Shown piece by piece: positions 1 through 9,247 of a DNA stretch of 42,188 bases. A model generated the notes under the pieces. It saw only the letters and a program-made list of their open reading frames with translations, did no database searches and was not told where the DNA came from. A program made the translations under genes and the position numbers. Positions within the stretch are counted from its first letter, which is position 1; every line of letters begins with the position of its first letter. The stretch spans positions 7,153-49,340 of the forward strand of contig CAJUII010000015.1 in NCBI GenBank assembly GCA_910586405.1, in the 5' to 3' direction. The DNA is from an uncultured Lachnospiraceae bacterium. Its GTDB lineage: Bacteria > Bacillota > Clostridia > Lachnospirales > Lachnospiraceae.

Positions 1-42
1 ATTCTTTCAGGGAAATGTGAAATTGTTACATTTTTGAAAGCT

Positions 43-540
43 TTAGCGTCTCTGCATCCATTTTGGAAGGATTCTGTATTTAACAGTCTTGGTTCCGCCG
101 TACTTTCCAACGCCTCGAATTGTCATTGTGGCTTTTCCGGTCTTCGTATTGTCACTGTAGCCTTCGATGACAAAATCTGTTCCTGCCCGCAAAGTCGTTT
201 TGTTCTTTCCGCTGCCGACAGTTACCACCAACATCTGATCAGACGGACAAACTTCTGCGCCGTTGTCATAGTAATATGTTCCTTTGACCTTAACTTTAGC
301 TGAAGAAATCAACGTCTCTCTAATCTGAATCTCTGCCTTGCAGGTGCCTGTATAATTCTTATTGCCCTCAACGGTAATCGTAGCTGTACCGCATTTCGTA
401 CCAGCATCCACCTTGATATCTTCAATGCTTCCTACTGTGTACTCTTTTGTAGACAATTTTGCGCCGTTATCATATACTGTAACCTTTGCTTTATACTTAC
501 CGTTTGCAAGGTATTTTAAGTCTGCTGCGTCCACTTTCAC
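43..540 (-). pseudogene. C-terminal Ig-like repeat fragment of the PL8 lyase
   Basis: This 165-residue frame opens with a GTG at 540 that overlaps the TGA (537-539) of the preceding fragment, in a different frame. There is no signal peptide and no convincing ribosome binding site, so it is read as the detached end of the lyase gene. It holds two beta-rich units with motifs such as GTATITVEGNKNYTGT and KATMTIRGVGKYGGT. These resemble the extracellular Ig-like repeats that end many Clostridial surface proteins. It finishes in a basic KWMQRR tail. The first lyase module is followed by roughly 40 more residues of beta-sandwich that are absent before this junction, so some sequence may be lost here too. 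I see no obvious terminator in bases 1-42. Confidence 0.7.
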
Positions 541-1805
541 ACTGCGCCCTCTAAGCGAAGTGTGACTGTGCCGCTCTTCTGCGTCGGATCTGAGATCGCA
601 AGGTGAATCTTCTTGCTGTCGTCATTAAACATTGTCACGGACACAGGAGCATCACTTGTCAGCTTCGCAATACCATTCTGTTCTGGCACTACACTTTCTC
701 CTGCTGCCCAGAAGTTGTAACCTGACACGCCTGATACTGTATCTGCTGCTGCCTGAAGCTGCTTTGTGTTGGAGAGCACTTCGATACCGTTGCTCTCTGC
801 ATAAGATGCCATCTCCTCGCTCGTCTTACCCGGAAGCAATACATACCCGTAAGATGCATCTGTAGGTGCAGTACCATGCTCCATAGCAATGCTGATATAA
901 TCTTTGGTCACTTCATCGGCATCTCCTGGTTTCAGGTTTGAATTGACCTCAGTCCATCTGCCAGTGCGTGTCTCACGCTTCAATGTTACCTGTGTCTCCT
1001 CCGGGAAATAGTACCCGATAGCAGAACCCTTCGCATTCTGTGAAAGCCATGCCCAATTTGCAGCCTTCTGCTCTGTACCGTTCGATGCAACCGCCTCGCT
1101 GCCGTTCACCAACAATTTATTGTCATTGCCAATCTTTCTGTTTTCAACGATCGTCTCTGCATAATCTCCTGCTGTCGTCGCGATGCCTGCTCCTAATGCA
1201 ACAATCTGATCACCGAATACAAACCATGACTTCTTAGCTTCCAGATCAGAGATCGTAGACTTAAAGTCCATACCGACAGACGCGTAGTTTTCTACATTCA
1301 GTGCAGAACCGCCTACCCAGTCACGGTCATTGGTCTTAATATTGTTGCTTGGCATCGATATTGTCTCATGATTCGTCGTAATACCTGGCAGACGAGTGTG
1401 ATCTATCGTCGCCCAGAAGCCTTCGCCAAACTGTCCTTGATCGCCATTGTAGAGCGTCAGTGCACCATCGGAAGTATTCCATCCCTTAAGGTTCTCATTA
1501 TTGATACTCTCCACACCACCCATGCGGCTAGAGAACATACTAAATCCCAGTGCATAGTCATCTCCATGTGTCACTGCTTTGTCCATAGAACCGTAAATCT
1601 TCGTGTAGTTTGCCGTATCCAATGGAATCGAATCATCGTTCAAATAATTCTTGACAAGCACCAATGATGACAGCGACTTCATACCGCCATAATAGCTTGT
1701 AGGGTCATATGCTACGCCCAACGCTGCCTGTGTCTTAACAAATGTATCCAGTGCCTTCTTGTACTGTGCTGGAGCATTTGCCGCCAGTCTTACAATGGCA
1801 TCCAT
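537..1805 (-). pseudogene. Second PL8 lyase module, C-terminal beta-sandwich part
   Basis: Seen: 422 residues matching the later part of the intact lyase module upstream. Examples are MDKAVTHGDDYALGFSMFSS against MDKAVSHNPDFSLGISYSSA, and NLKGWNTSDGALTLYNGD against the equivalent glycine-rich stretch. Later motifs KKSWFVFGDQIVALG and TETIVENRK-like segments are the usual PL8 super-sandwich elements. The frame continues upstream without shift through 1806-1832 to a TGA at 1833-1835, so the apparent ATG at 1805 is not a genuine start: no ribosome binding site is present and it lies inside a helix of the catalytic domain. The His/Tyr/Arg catalytic segment that should precede it is missing. Confidence 0.75.
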
Positions 1806-1832
1806 CGCATAGCGTCCTGTTGTGATATCACT

Positions 1833-4800
1833 TCATAAGCTTACCGGATCATTGCCGATCATACCGTTTAGTACAGTATTCATCGCCATCTCACTACCGT
1901 TCGCACCTGTTGCCGCGAATCTAGCAGCTCTGCCGTTCGAACTGAGTCCCCAGTAATAGTTGACATCCGGCACTAAGATTTGAATCATATTGTAGAGTTC
2001 TCTGCGATAGCTTTCGTCCAAGTCATCATAGAGCAAAATTCCTATAACCGTCAGGTCTTTTGGCACACCGATCGACCAATCCCACCAGTTTGCAAATACT
2101 CTGTCATGATAATTCAAGATATTCGGGAATCCACTCTTGAGGTACGCCAGGCAGACATCGATTGCCTTTTTCACTTCGGGATCATTGTAGTATTTCGTTC
2201 CCTCAGACTTATAAGCCATTACCATATCCTTGATGCGCGTTGTCGTCGTTGTCAGTGTGGCACTGCCATCTCCATTTGCAGATCCCTTGTTTTCCCAATC
2301 CAGCAATTCTATATCATTGAAGAGTTTGGTTCCCTTTCCAGCATCCATATTGAGCTGTTCTAGGGCTGCCGTTGCAGCGTCCTCATACTTCTTCATATAA
2401 GTCAAGTACTCTGCATCCGTCTTGTCGGTCATATCGTTTCCTGTCAAGCCGTTCGCATATGTCTCACGCATTGATGCCAATTTATCGAGCTGTTCCTGAG
2501 GCAGATCTTCATAATGCAATGTCACCTCAATCGTTGCACCCATTGCGTCCTTTGTATCAACTGTCAGCTTAACACCATACTTGTCAAATTCTGCCTTTAC
2601 TTTGTCGTTTCCTTCTGCCATGCTCAGGTTATTGCCGTAGATGCGGAAGGTCAGGCTGTCTTTGTTTTGATGAACATCCGAGATACCGACTTTCATCGTA
2701 TGTGTCTGAGGATCCTTTGCTGTTGTGATAGAACCAACTGTACCTTCCACCTCACCGATGCGGAGCGGTGTCGTGATATCACCCCAGAATATGTACCCTG
2801 CTACATTTGCCTTGTGGTCCGCAACTGCCTGCACAAACGTAGAATTGCACAATACCTGAATATCAGGATTCTCAGCATACGCCTTCACTTCCTCACTGTT
2901 CATGCTCGGAAGGAGTACATAGCTGTAGCTTTCCTTCTTGAAGGAATCCAATTTGTTGTTGGCGTTCTCACCATGCGGTACTGCAAGACTCAGATAATTG
3001 CGTGTAATTTTAGACGCATCCATTCCCGCTGAACCGTTAATGTCCGCCCAGCTGCCTTCACGGCTCTCTCTGAGCACATCAAGCTTGCTGCCTTCTGGGA
3101 AATAATATCCCATCGAATCTTTGGATGTATTGCCCTCCAGCCATGCCCAGCTTACGTTCGACAGCGAATTTTTCTGGTTATTTATTGCCGTACTCTGCTC
3201 TGCGCCGTCGATGATGAGCTTGTTAGCGCCGTTGATCTTCTTATTTTCAACAATTGTCTCTGTCGTTTTGCTGGTGTCGATGCCTGAGATGCCCATACCA
3301 AGAGCCACGACTTCATTGTCAAATACGAACCATGACTTGCGCGCCGCAAGATTTGGATTCGTTGCATTCTTATAGTTCTTAAAGTTCATGGTCACAGTTG
3401 CAAACTGTCCTACCGATGAACCGCCGTTCAGGTTGGCATTACCAGGATAGTTGCCCCAGTTTGTCAAACCCCAAGTACTATGATCCGTCGTGATACCAGC
3501 CAGGCGCTGACTGTCCACAGTGTTCCAATAATTATCTGAATACTGGTTCGGATCACCGTTATAAATATACGTAGCGCCGTCTCCCTGATGCCAGCCCTGT
3601 TTATTCTCCTCGTTACCAAACTCAAAACGTCCTGTGCGGGCTGAAGAATAACTGATACCCAGGCTGAAATCTGGATTGTGCGATACTGCCTTATCCATAC
3701 CGCCGAATACTTTCGCATACCCTGCATTGTCAACGGCTTCAATACTGCTGTCATATAAAATACCCTGAATTGCGCTGATCGCTGCGCCGCTTCTGCCTGT
3801 GAAATAAGTCTCTTTGCCCATTGCATCGATGCCTGCCTGTGCCTGATATTTCACAAAACTTTGCAGCTTGCCGCGCCACGCTTCGGGTGCGCTGTTTGAG
3901 AGCAGTGCAACAGCTTCCAGAATCACTCGACCAGTCTTTAAATCGCTTGCTGTAGGACGGGCTATACCACGTCCCCCGACCATGTCGAACATTGCACCAT
4001 CTGCATACAGTGGACGGATGCCGTCCCAGATAAAGTTCCATAGCACGTCAAGCTTCTCACTCGCGACTTCCCAGTCGGTGCCTGCGCTGACATAAACCAG
4101 CTTCTCTGCATTATTTAAGAGTGTAGAGCCATAGCCGCCTGTATATGCCAGATTGGTATGCTGAATAAAGGAACCATCGCTGAGAATACCTTCTTTGCCC
4201 TTCTCCACAACGCTGATAAACTCGTCAAAATACTTTGTTCCGTTCACAACTGCCAGCGGGTCACTGCAAGCAGCGCCGCGCAGTTGGGAAGCCAGACTTG
4301 TGTCCGCCAGATTTGCACCGGTCATTTCCATAGGTCCTGCCGCACCTTTTACTTTATATACGGTCTTAGGATCTTCATTAAAGTGCTTCAGTACCTTTGC
4401 CTCACTCTGAATTAATTCTTCCGGCATCTCATCATGCATCAGAATTACGATACTAGAAACGCCCTGCGGCAGGCTGATCCACCAGTGATACCAGTTGCCA
4501 AACATCGCCTTGTTGTCCAGCTCTTCATTCCAGACATTGTCATAATACCACTGCACTGCATAGAGAATATCTTCTTTTAATGTTTCATCCTGATAATATT
4601 GGCTACCCTCAGATGCATATACGACAGCCATGCTCTGTATGCGGGAAACAGCCGTTGTGTACGCTTCACTATCAGTAGCCGTTGTGCTCGTACTGCCAGC
4701 TTTATACAAGTCCATTGTCAGATTCAGATCATTAAATAACTCGGTATCCGAACCCTTGACCAATTTTTCTCTTGCCTTCTCTGCACTCTCCTCGTTAGCA

Positions 4801-5405
4801 GCAAGAATCTTCTTATATTCATCAGATGTCGCATCGCCCTTCAACATAGAATTGCCTGTGAGACGCTCTGTCCATCTGTCGCGCATTCCCTGGAACTGTA
4901 CTTCTGCCTCTGGATCCTTTACCACAACCGTACATATTGCCTTGTGATCTGCGTCCACAGAAGCTGTGATTTCCACGACACCAGGTGCTACTGCGGTTAC
5001 TTTGCCATCTTTGTCCACTGTAGCGATTGTCTCATCAGCACTTGACCATGTAACCGTCTTGCCCGTGGGCATCCCCGATGCGGTGATCGTATCGGTCTCT
5101 CCGATATCCAGAATCATATCTTTTTTGTCCAGTGCTAAACTCCAGACTTCTACGAATTCCACATTGTCAATCCAGATCTCGCCGGTCATCTTCTCCGCAA
5201 ACACTTCGATGGTCGCCTTACCGGATTTTTGACCTGATGCCAGTTTCGAAGCATCTGGATAAGATAATTCATACAAGGTCCAGTCATTTGTACCTTTTAA
5301 TTTATGCCCATCACCGAGATTCACATATTTCTTATCGGAATCTGAATAAACCTGTGATCTGGCATAAAATCCTGTGCCTGTGACATCCTTGGTTTTAACC
5401 CACAT
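1833..5405 (-). pseudogene. PL8 lyase fragment: CBM, Big2, complete lyase module and start of a second
   Basis: Numbering from the internal ATG at 5405: residues 1-87 are the end of a CBM (WVKTKDVTGTGF, then GEIWIDNVEF). Residues 92-165 are a Big2 domain (ATVDKDGKVTAVAPGVVEIT). Residues 173 to about 880 are a complete PL8 module. Visible catalytic candidates are Asn365 (TGANLAD), His416 (FIQHTNLAYTGGYG), Tyr425, Arg479 and Arg483 (GGRGIAR), spaced as in Streptococcus pneumoniae hyaluronate lyase (Asn349, His399, Tyr408, Arg462, Arg466). A second module starts near residue 980 and stops at GNDPVSL. The ATG at 5405 is not the real start: the open frame runs upstream to about 5480 with matching CBM sequence. 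Without a signal peptide or ribosome binding site this piece is unlikely to be made or secreted, although its first catalytic domain looks intact. Confidence 0.8.
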
Positions 5406-5452
5406 ACGAAGTTTATATTCTTTGGTATAATCAAAGTTTTCCAGCTTTGCAG

Positions 5453-6853
5453 TTATGGAAATGCGTGTAGCACTGTCCTGGAAGTTCCCAGTTCTCCCTC
5501 AAAGTCATCGGAGAAAATCACAGTCTCGCCTTCTACAGGCGCTTTTACAATAACTTTACAGGTTAGGGTTTTTCCTTTGACGGTCGCGGTGATCTCTGTT
5601 TCTCCGATGGCTACAGCTGTTATCAAACCAGTATTATCTACTGTCGCGATCATTTCATCACTGCTTGCCCATGTTATTTCCTCACCATCTGCACCTGTTA
5701 CTTTTAATTGATGCGTCTTCTCTGGAGTCAGTGTCAGAGTGGTTTTATTGAGCGTGATGGTTTCACCTTCACTTGTGCCGTTATCGATGGGTGTGATGCG
5801 GATGTCATCTACCCATACGTCGCCGGTCATATATTCCCCAAAAATATCAAGCTGTAATGTATTCCCTGCCTCAAGGGGAAGTGTCTCTGTTGTAAAACGA
5901 TATTGAACCCATCCATCTGTAGACTCTGTAAACTTATCGCTACTTATCGTCTCCTTTGTTCCATCACCTGGCACCATTCTCTTTAGCACCATATACATAC
6001 CAGTACCAGTTACATTTTCTGTTTTTACCCAGAAAGTACATTCATACTCTTTTGTTCCATCTATGGCTATACTAGGCTGTGCCAAATCCCATCTTGCTGT
6101 ATTGTCTGTAGAAGAGATGTGGAACACTTTTCCTCCATCTTTCGCTTCAGCACTATCTTCTATCGCAAAGGACATTCCACCTGTGCCTGGCGTCGCTCTC
6201 CAGATACCATTATAATCTGTAGGCACTATATCGTTCTTCCAGTATTTTCCAGTCGCGGTTGTTGTACTCTCAAAACTACCATTCTTAAGAACATTCCCAC
6301 CTTCAGCATTCGTACTCTCAGCAAGATTTTTCTCCTCTTCCTCCTCGGTAGTTTCCTCGGTTGAGCTCTCCTCGGTACTTGATTCAGTCTCTGTAGTCTC
6401 CTCGGTTGAGCTTTCTTCGACAGAGCTGTTCTCCTCGCTAGAGCTCTCTTCTGTCGAAATCTTCTCTTCGCTGGAGCTTTCTTCTGCCGAACTCTTTTCA
6501 TCGCTGGAGCTTTCTTCTGCCGAACTGTTCTCCTCGCTGGAACTCTCCTTCGTCGAACTTTCTTCTGTGGTGCTGTTCTCCTCATCAGAACGCTCTTCTG
6601 TCGAACTCTTCTCCTCCGCTGAACTCTCTTCGGTTGAGCTCTTCTCTTCTGAATGATCCTCTGCGGATTCCTCACTGTTAGAATCTTCTGCTGCGGCTTT
6701 TTCCACCGTAGCTTCCTCTGTCTCGTCCTCCGCCCCTAGCTGACTTTCATTTTCCGCCAGAACCGGAACTCCATTCTGCATGACCAAAGCTGCTGACAAA
6801 AGTACTGACATAAATTGTTTGCGGTACTTTTTCTTTGGTTGAAATTTTCTCAT
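5453..6853 (-). pseudogene. N-terminal fragment of the PL8 lyase: signal peptide, Ser/Glu linker, CBM, Big2
   Basis: The start at 6853 follows AAGGTGGAG, a good ribosome binding site, so this is the true beginning of the gene. Residues 1-34 are a Sec signal peptide (basic MRKFQPKKKYRKQ, hydrophobic core, VLA cleavage site). Residues about 41-178 are a Ser/Glu/Thr-rich low-complexity linker. Residues about 187-350 form a CBM (NGSFES ... FWVKTENVTGTG ... GDVWVDDIRIT). Residues about 354-432 form a Big2 domain. The frame enters a second CBM at SDDFEGELG and then shifts, ending in TSRTVLHAFP. If translated, the product would be a secreted binding protein of 466 residues with no catalytic domain. 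Confidence 0.8.
6320..6733 (-). repeat. Degenerate tandem repeat coding a Ser/Glu-rich linker
   Basis: About 138 codons consist almost only of Ser, Glu, Thr, Lys and Asp in units like SSAEESSSEE. On the plus strand the DNA shows imperfect repeats of a TCTTCTGTCGAACTCTTC-type unit of about 24-30 bases. Such tracts are flexible stalks that hold secreted enzymes off the wall, and they change length by slippage. Confidence 0.75.
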
Positions 6854-7238
6854 ACGCTATCTCCACCTTTCCATCAAAACCTGCCACCTGACACAATTTT
6901 AATTAATGAGAAATATACTTATGTTATCATTTTAGCGTGCATTTTGGTGAAAATCTATCTGTTGTATTTTATCTTTGTTGGCAATTTTTGTGTTTTTTCG
7001 CTCTTATTTGGATATTTTTTTGTCACGTTTGTACTAGAACTACATAAAACAAGCAAAACCAATATACTAAATATCTATATTTTTCTCAAGAAAGCCTATA
7101 TCCTTTGTGCCAATTATATATCATGCCTTCCAGCTTCTATGATCAAGGCTGCGAAATGGAGTTGCCAAACTTTCTCTCCTTTACATGTAATGTACACCTG
7201 TATGCAATCGAGCAGGGGAATGACCTTCACTCCCGCGC

Positions 7239-7283
7239 CGGGCACCCGTCAGCTTTTGCTGACATGCTTCCTTGGGGTGCCCG
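7239..7283. repeat. Nested inverted repeat (hairpin within a hairpin)
   Basis: The outer 9-bp arms CGGGCACCC (7239-7247) and GGGTGCCCG (7275-7283) enclose an inner perfect hairpin GTCAGC-TTTT-GCTGAC (7248-7263). Its high GC stands out from the AT-rich surroundings. There is no adjacent T-run, so it is not a simple terminator; it may be a structured RNA or a small repeat element. Confidence 0.65.
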
Positions 7284-7293
7284 TATGCATAAA

Positions 7294-7337
7294 AGGAGCG
7301 TTAGAAAATGAATATCAAATCATTTTCCAACGCTCCT
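7294..7337 (-). terminator. Rho-independent terminator of the MBL-discoidin-kinase cluster
   Basis: A 9-bp stem (AGGAGCGTT / AACGCTCCT), one mismatch, then an 8-bp stem (GAAAATGA / TCATTTTC) and an 8-base loop. On the minus strand it is followed by TTTTAT. It lies after the kinase gene and the response-regulator remnant. Confidence 0.75.
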
Positions 7338-7363
7338 AATAATTTCTTTACTATTTTTGAAAT

Positions 7364-7471
7364 TTAATGATTCATCAAAATGCCATGATTAAGTAGAATC
7401 TGCTGAACACTTCCTTCTTGTATTCCCGCGCTCCTTGCTATTAGTGAGATATCCATACGCTCTTTGTACAT
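7364..7471 (-). pseudogene. Remnant with a helix-turn-helix-like tail
   Basis: A 35-codon frame whose product contains MDISLIARSAGIQEGSVQQI, ending LLNHGILMNH. The pattern (hydrophobic helix, SAGI turn, second helix) resembles the short helix-turn-helix tails found on Clostridial regulators and transposase-like nucleases. It overlaps the end of the response-regulator remnant in another frame and has no ribosome binding site. I read it as the leftover C-terminus of a lost gene; parent family unknown. Confidence 0.4.
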
Positions 7472-7593
7472 AATTGCCCCCGTGCCTCAGCGTCATTCAG
7501 ACAGGAGTACACTGTGCAACTCTGTGTCTGTAATGCCTTGCACAGCCCCAGATTCAATTCCTTGTCATCCTCGACAATCAATAATTGATGCAT
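7441..7593 (-). pseudogene. Truncated response regulator receiver domain
   Basis: Fifty codons start at an ATG four bases after the kinase stop. The product begins MHQLLIVEDDKELNLGLCKA, the classic start of an OmpR-type receiver domain: a hydrophobic first strand, then the acidic pair of the metal pocket (EDD), then helix 1. It continues to NDAEARGQL and stops, before the phospho-acceptor Asp and with no DNA-binding domain. It is therefore a fragment and not a functional regulator. An intact version with a sensor kinase may once have occupied this locus. Confidence 0.6.
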
Positions 7594-7597
7594 CTGC

Positions 7598-8398
7598 CTA
7601 CCTGCTCATGTTTGAGAAGTTCATAAAGCTGTCCTCTCCGCCCGACTCAGAACCAGCTACCTTGACAGCTACAAATTTTGCTCCCTGCGCCACTGCCGCA
7701 TCAAGTCTGTCTTTCCCTGAGCGGAGTGTGAAGACGCCACCTTTTTCAATTACCTCTATACCACCTGTCCCTTTTTCAACAGTATCCTGACTTGGTACTT
7801 TGATCGACGATGGATTCAGCTCCATCATTTTATCAAAGTCTCCATTCTGGAATGCATTCATTTTATCTAATATTTCCTGCGCTATCTCAGCCGGCGCGGC
7901 ACTCGTGCTCTCTATTACCAGATTATAATTGCTCATGTCATAGTAATCAATGTCATAAATCTCCTTATACCGCACTGTCTCAAGCTTCTGTCTGTTGATC
8001 AGTGCCTTTCGGCACGCAGGCTGCGACTCATAAGACTCTGAATTGGCACGAAGACTGTCATTGAACACTCTGCGGCTCGCCTCGTCAAGATCTGTAATGA
8101 TAAATACTTTGAAACTCTTTGGTGCAAAATGCCAGGCAAGGCGCGAGTCAAACACGACATGGTCCTGCTCCTCACCAATCCTAGTCGTGGTATCGTCTAT
8201 CATCTTGTCCACAGAATGATCACCACGGCTCGCCGCCTCATTGACCTGTTTATTAAATTCTTCAACAGAAAACCCTTTTTCCATAGCAAGCTGTCTAAAG
8301 ATATTCCCTGTTGATGAATATTCATAACCCTTTTCTTTCAGTATTTTTGCCACACTGGACTTACCACTTCCGAGATTTCCCGTGATTGTAATATTCAT
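7598..8398 (-). CDS. P-loop cytidylate kinase-like protein with C-terminal ParB-like domain
   Basis: The start is the ATG at 8398: GGAGGAG lies 9 bases upstream, whereas the GTG at 8416 overlaps that ribosome binding site. The product has about 266 residues. Residues 1-183 resemble the cytidylate kinase-like family: a Walker A loop GNLGSGKS at 7-14, a substrate-side STGNIFRQLA helix, FDSRLAWHF as the strand-and-lid region, and a closing segment with LVIES. Residues about 195-248 (NPSSIKVP ... GVFTLRSGKDRLDAAVAQGA) follow the ParB/sulfiredoxin-like pattern, with SGKDR in place of the usual GxHR motif. The family phosphorylates small nucleotides or related molecules; the true substrate is unknown. 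It is the last intact gene of a cluster with the discoidin and MBL genes (16-29 base gaps). The kinase fold is confident; the ParB-like assignment rests on pattern only. Confidence 0.75.
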   Translation of the reverse strand: MNITITGNLGSGKSSVAKILKEKGYEYSSTGNIFRQLAMEKGFSVEEFNKQVNEAASRGDHSVDKMIDDTTTRIGEEQDHVVFDSRLAWHFAPKSFKVFIITDLDEASRRVFNDSLRANSESYESQPACRKALINRQKLETVRYKEIYDIDYYDMSNYNLVIESTSAAPAEIAQEILDKMNAFQNGDFDKMMELNPSSIKVPSQDTVEKGTGGIEVIEKGGVFTLRSGKDRLDAAVAQGAKFVAVKVAGSESGGEDSFMNFSNMSR

Positions 8399-8432
8399 AT
8401 CCCAACTCTCCTCCACATATTAACCATACAGT

Positions 8433-9218
8433 TTACTCTACTACTGTGCCGTACACTTCCAACTGTGTCAGCGCAGGAAATGGAGATTGTGTTTCCGCTT
8501 TAATTAAATTCTTAAACTCTACCCAGTTGACCACTCTCTTCTCAAAAGTAATCTCTTGGCCAGTTGCAAGTTTTTTCAGACTTGCCGTCACTGAACTGCC
8601 GTCTGAAAAAGCAAGCGTGACCTCTCTCCACCAGTTATCATGCGGGAAATCAGCCCTCAGATATACAACCACCTTGTCCGTCTCAATCTCACGTCCAAAA
8701 TCTAGTTTCAAGCAGGCATCCGGGTCACGGTTAATTCCCCACGAAGCATAGGGCCATTCGCCGTGAGAACTGTTTGCTTTGACACCATCTATAGCATTTC
8801 TAGCAGCAAAGACTGCCTCATTTCTGGTCTCTACATTTGCAGACGCATGTGGAAAAGAATTGAGATTCTCATGGCTGTCGTACACATTGAGCGCTTGATT
8901 CCGATAGGCTCCTATCTCCTCCTTCGTTGCATACCTTGCATAGATATAATGACAATTGCCTGCAAAAGCCTTCGGTGAATACCCGCGTCTCGCCTCGCCA
9001 AACGGTACGATAATATCCACATTGCCTTTCACATAGATCAGTGCAGCCCCCATTGCGTCATCTGCCTGAAATACAAAATACTGCGGTTCACCAAAATACT
9101 CGAGCACAATCCTGTCGCCTTCCTCGTAAGCAGAGGTCGCCACCAGCGTTACCTCCTCCTCACCTCGCCCCACAAATTTTGTCTCACCATTTGCCTTTAC
9201 TACTTTGATTGAAAACAT
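8433..9218 (-). CDS. Protein with C-terminal discoidin (F5/8 type C)-like domain
   Basis: The protein has 261 residues, with ribosome binding site AAAGGAG before the ATG at 9218. It has no signal peptide or membrane segment, so it appears cytoplasmic, which is unusual for a discoidin fold. Residues 1-110 form a beta-rich N-terminal domain of unknown function. Residues about 120-261 match a galactose-binding-like jelly roll: ASANVETRNEAVFAARNAIDG, then SWGINRDPDACLKLDFGREI, then VVVYLRADFPHDNWWREVTL and a closing VEFKNLI/LEVYG strand. Such domains bind sugars. It lies between the MBL-fold hydrolase (29-base gap) and the kinase-like gene (34-base gap to its ATG) and is probably co-transcribed with both. 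A role in sensing or handling a sugar ligand is a guess. Confidence 0.7.
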   Translation of the reverse strand: MFSIKVVKANGETKFVGRGEEEVTLVATSAYEEGDRIVLEYFGEPQYFVFQADDAMGAALIYVKGNVDIIVPFGEARRGYSPKAFAGNCHYIYARYATKEEIGAYRNQALNVYDSHENLNSFPHASANVETRNEAVFAARNAIDGVKANSSHGEWPYASWGINRDPDACLKLDFGREIETDKVVVYLRADFPHDNWWREVTLAFSDGSSVTASLKKLATGQEITFEKRVVNWVEFKNLIKAETQSPFPALTQLEVYGTVVE

Positions 9219-9247
9219 TGTATTTTCTCCTTTCCTTTTTCATTTTC

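Larger units (their letters stand above)
43..6853 (-). pseudogene. Giant secreted polysaccharide lyase family 8 gene, broken into four ORFs
   Basis: Seen: four successive minus-strand ORFs (6853-5453, 5405-1833, 1805-537, 540-43) read as one modular protein. Order: signal peptide, Ser/Glu-rich linker, galactose-binding-like carbohydrate-binding module (CBM), Big2 Ig-like domain, second CBM, second Big2, PL8 lyase module, second PL8 module, C-terminal Ig-like repeats. Known: PL8 enzymes cleave uronic-acid polysaccharides (hyaluronan, chondroitin, xanthan) by beta-elimination using Asn, His, Tyr and Arg. The breaks are a frameshift near 5455-5485, an in-frame TGA at 1833-1835 and a frameshift at 537-540. 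At the first two breaks 50-100 residues are missing compared with the sister module, so these are deletions rather than simple indels. No LPXTG sorting signal is visible at the C-terminus. Inferred: non-functional as a complete enzyme; an assembly error is the alternative. Confidence 0.8.
6854..7363. other. AT-rich intergenic region with two strong hairpins
   Basis: About 510 bases without a supported gene. From 6854 to about 7110 the sequence is very AT-rich and presumably carries the lyase promoter; I could not settle on one -35/-10 pair. From 7190 the composition becomes GC-rich, with a nested hairpin (7239-7283) and a terminator-like hairpin (7294-7337). Plus-strand frames here (for example 7105-7311) lack a ribosome binding site and run straight through the hairpins, so I do not call them genes. 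Confidence 0.6.

Noticed and set aside
1833..1835. Selenocysteine or programmed readthrough at the TGA in the lyase gene
   Set aside because: The TGA sits at a point where about 100 residues are missing from the fold, so readthrough would not restore the enzyme, and no selenocysteine insertion-type hairpin is evident.
6226..6675. Arg/Lys-rich frame overlapping the Ser/Glu linker
   Set aside because: It is a frame-shifted reading of the same repeat; composition follows from the repeat codons.
6815..7339. Plus-strand frame upstream of the lyase gene
   Set aside because: It starts inside the lyase signal peptide, crosses AT-rich promoter DNA and both hairpins, and has no ribosome binding site.
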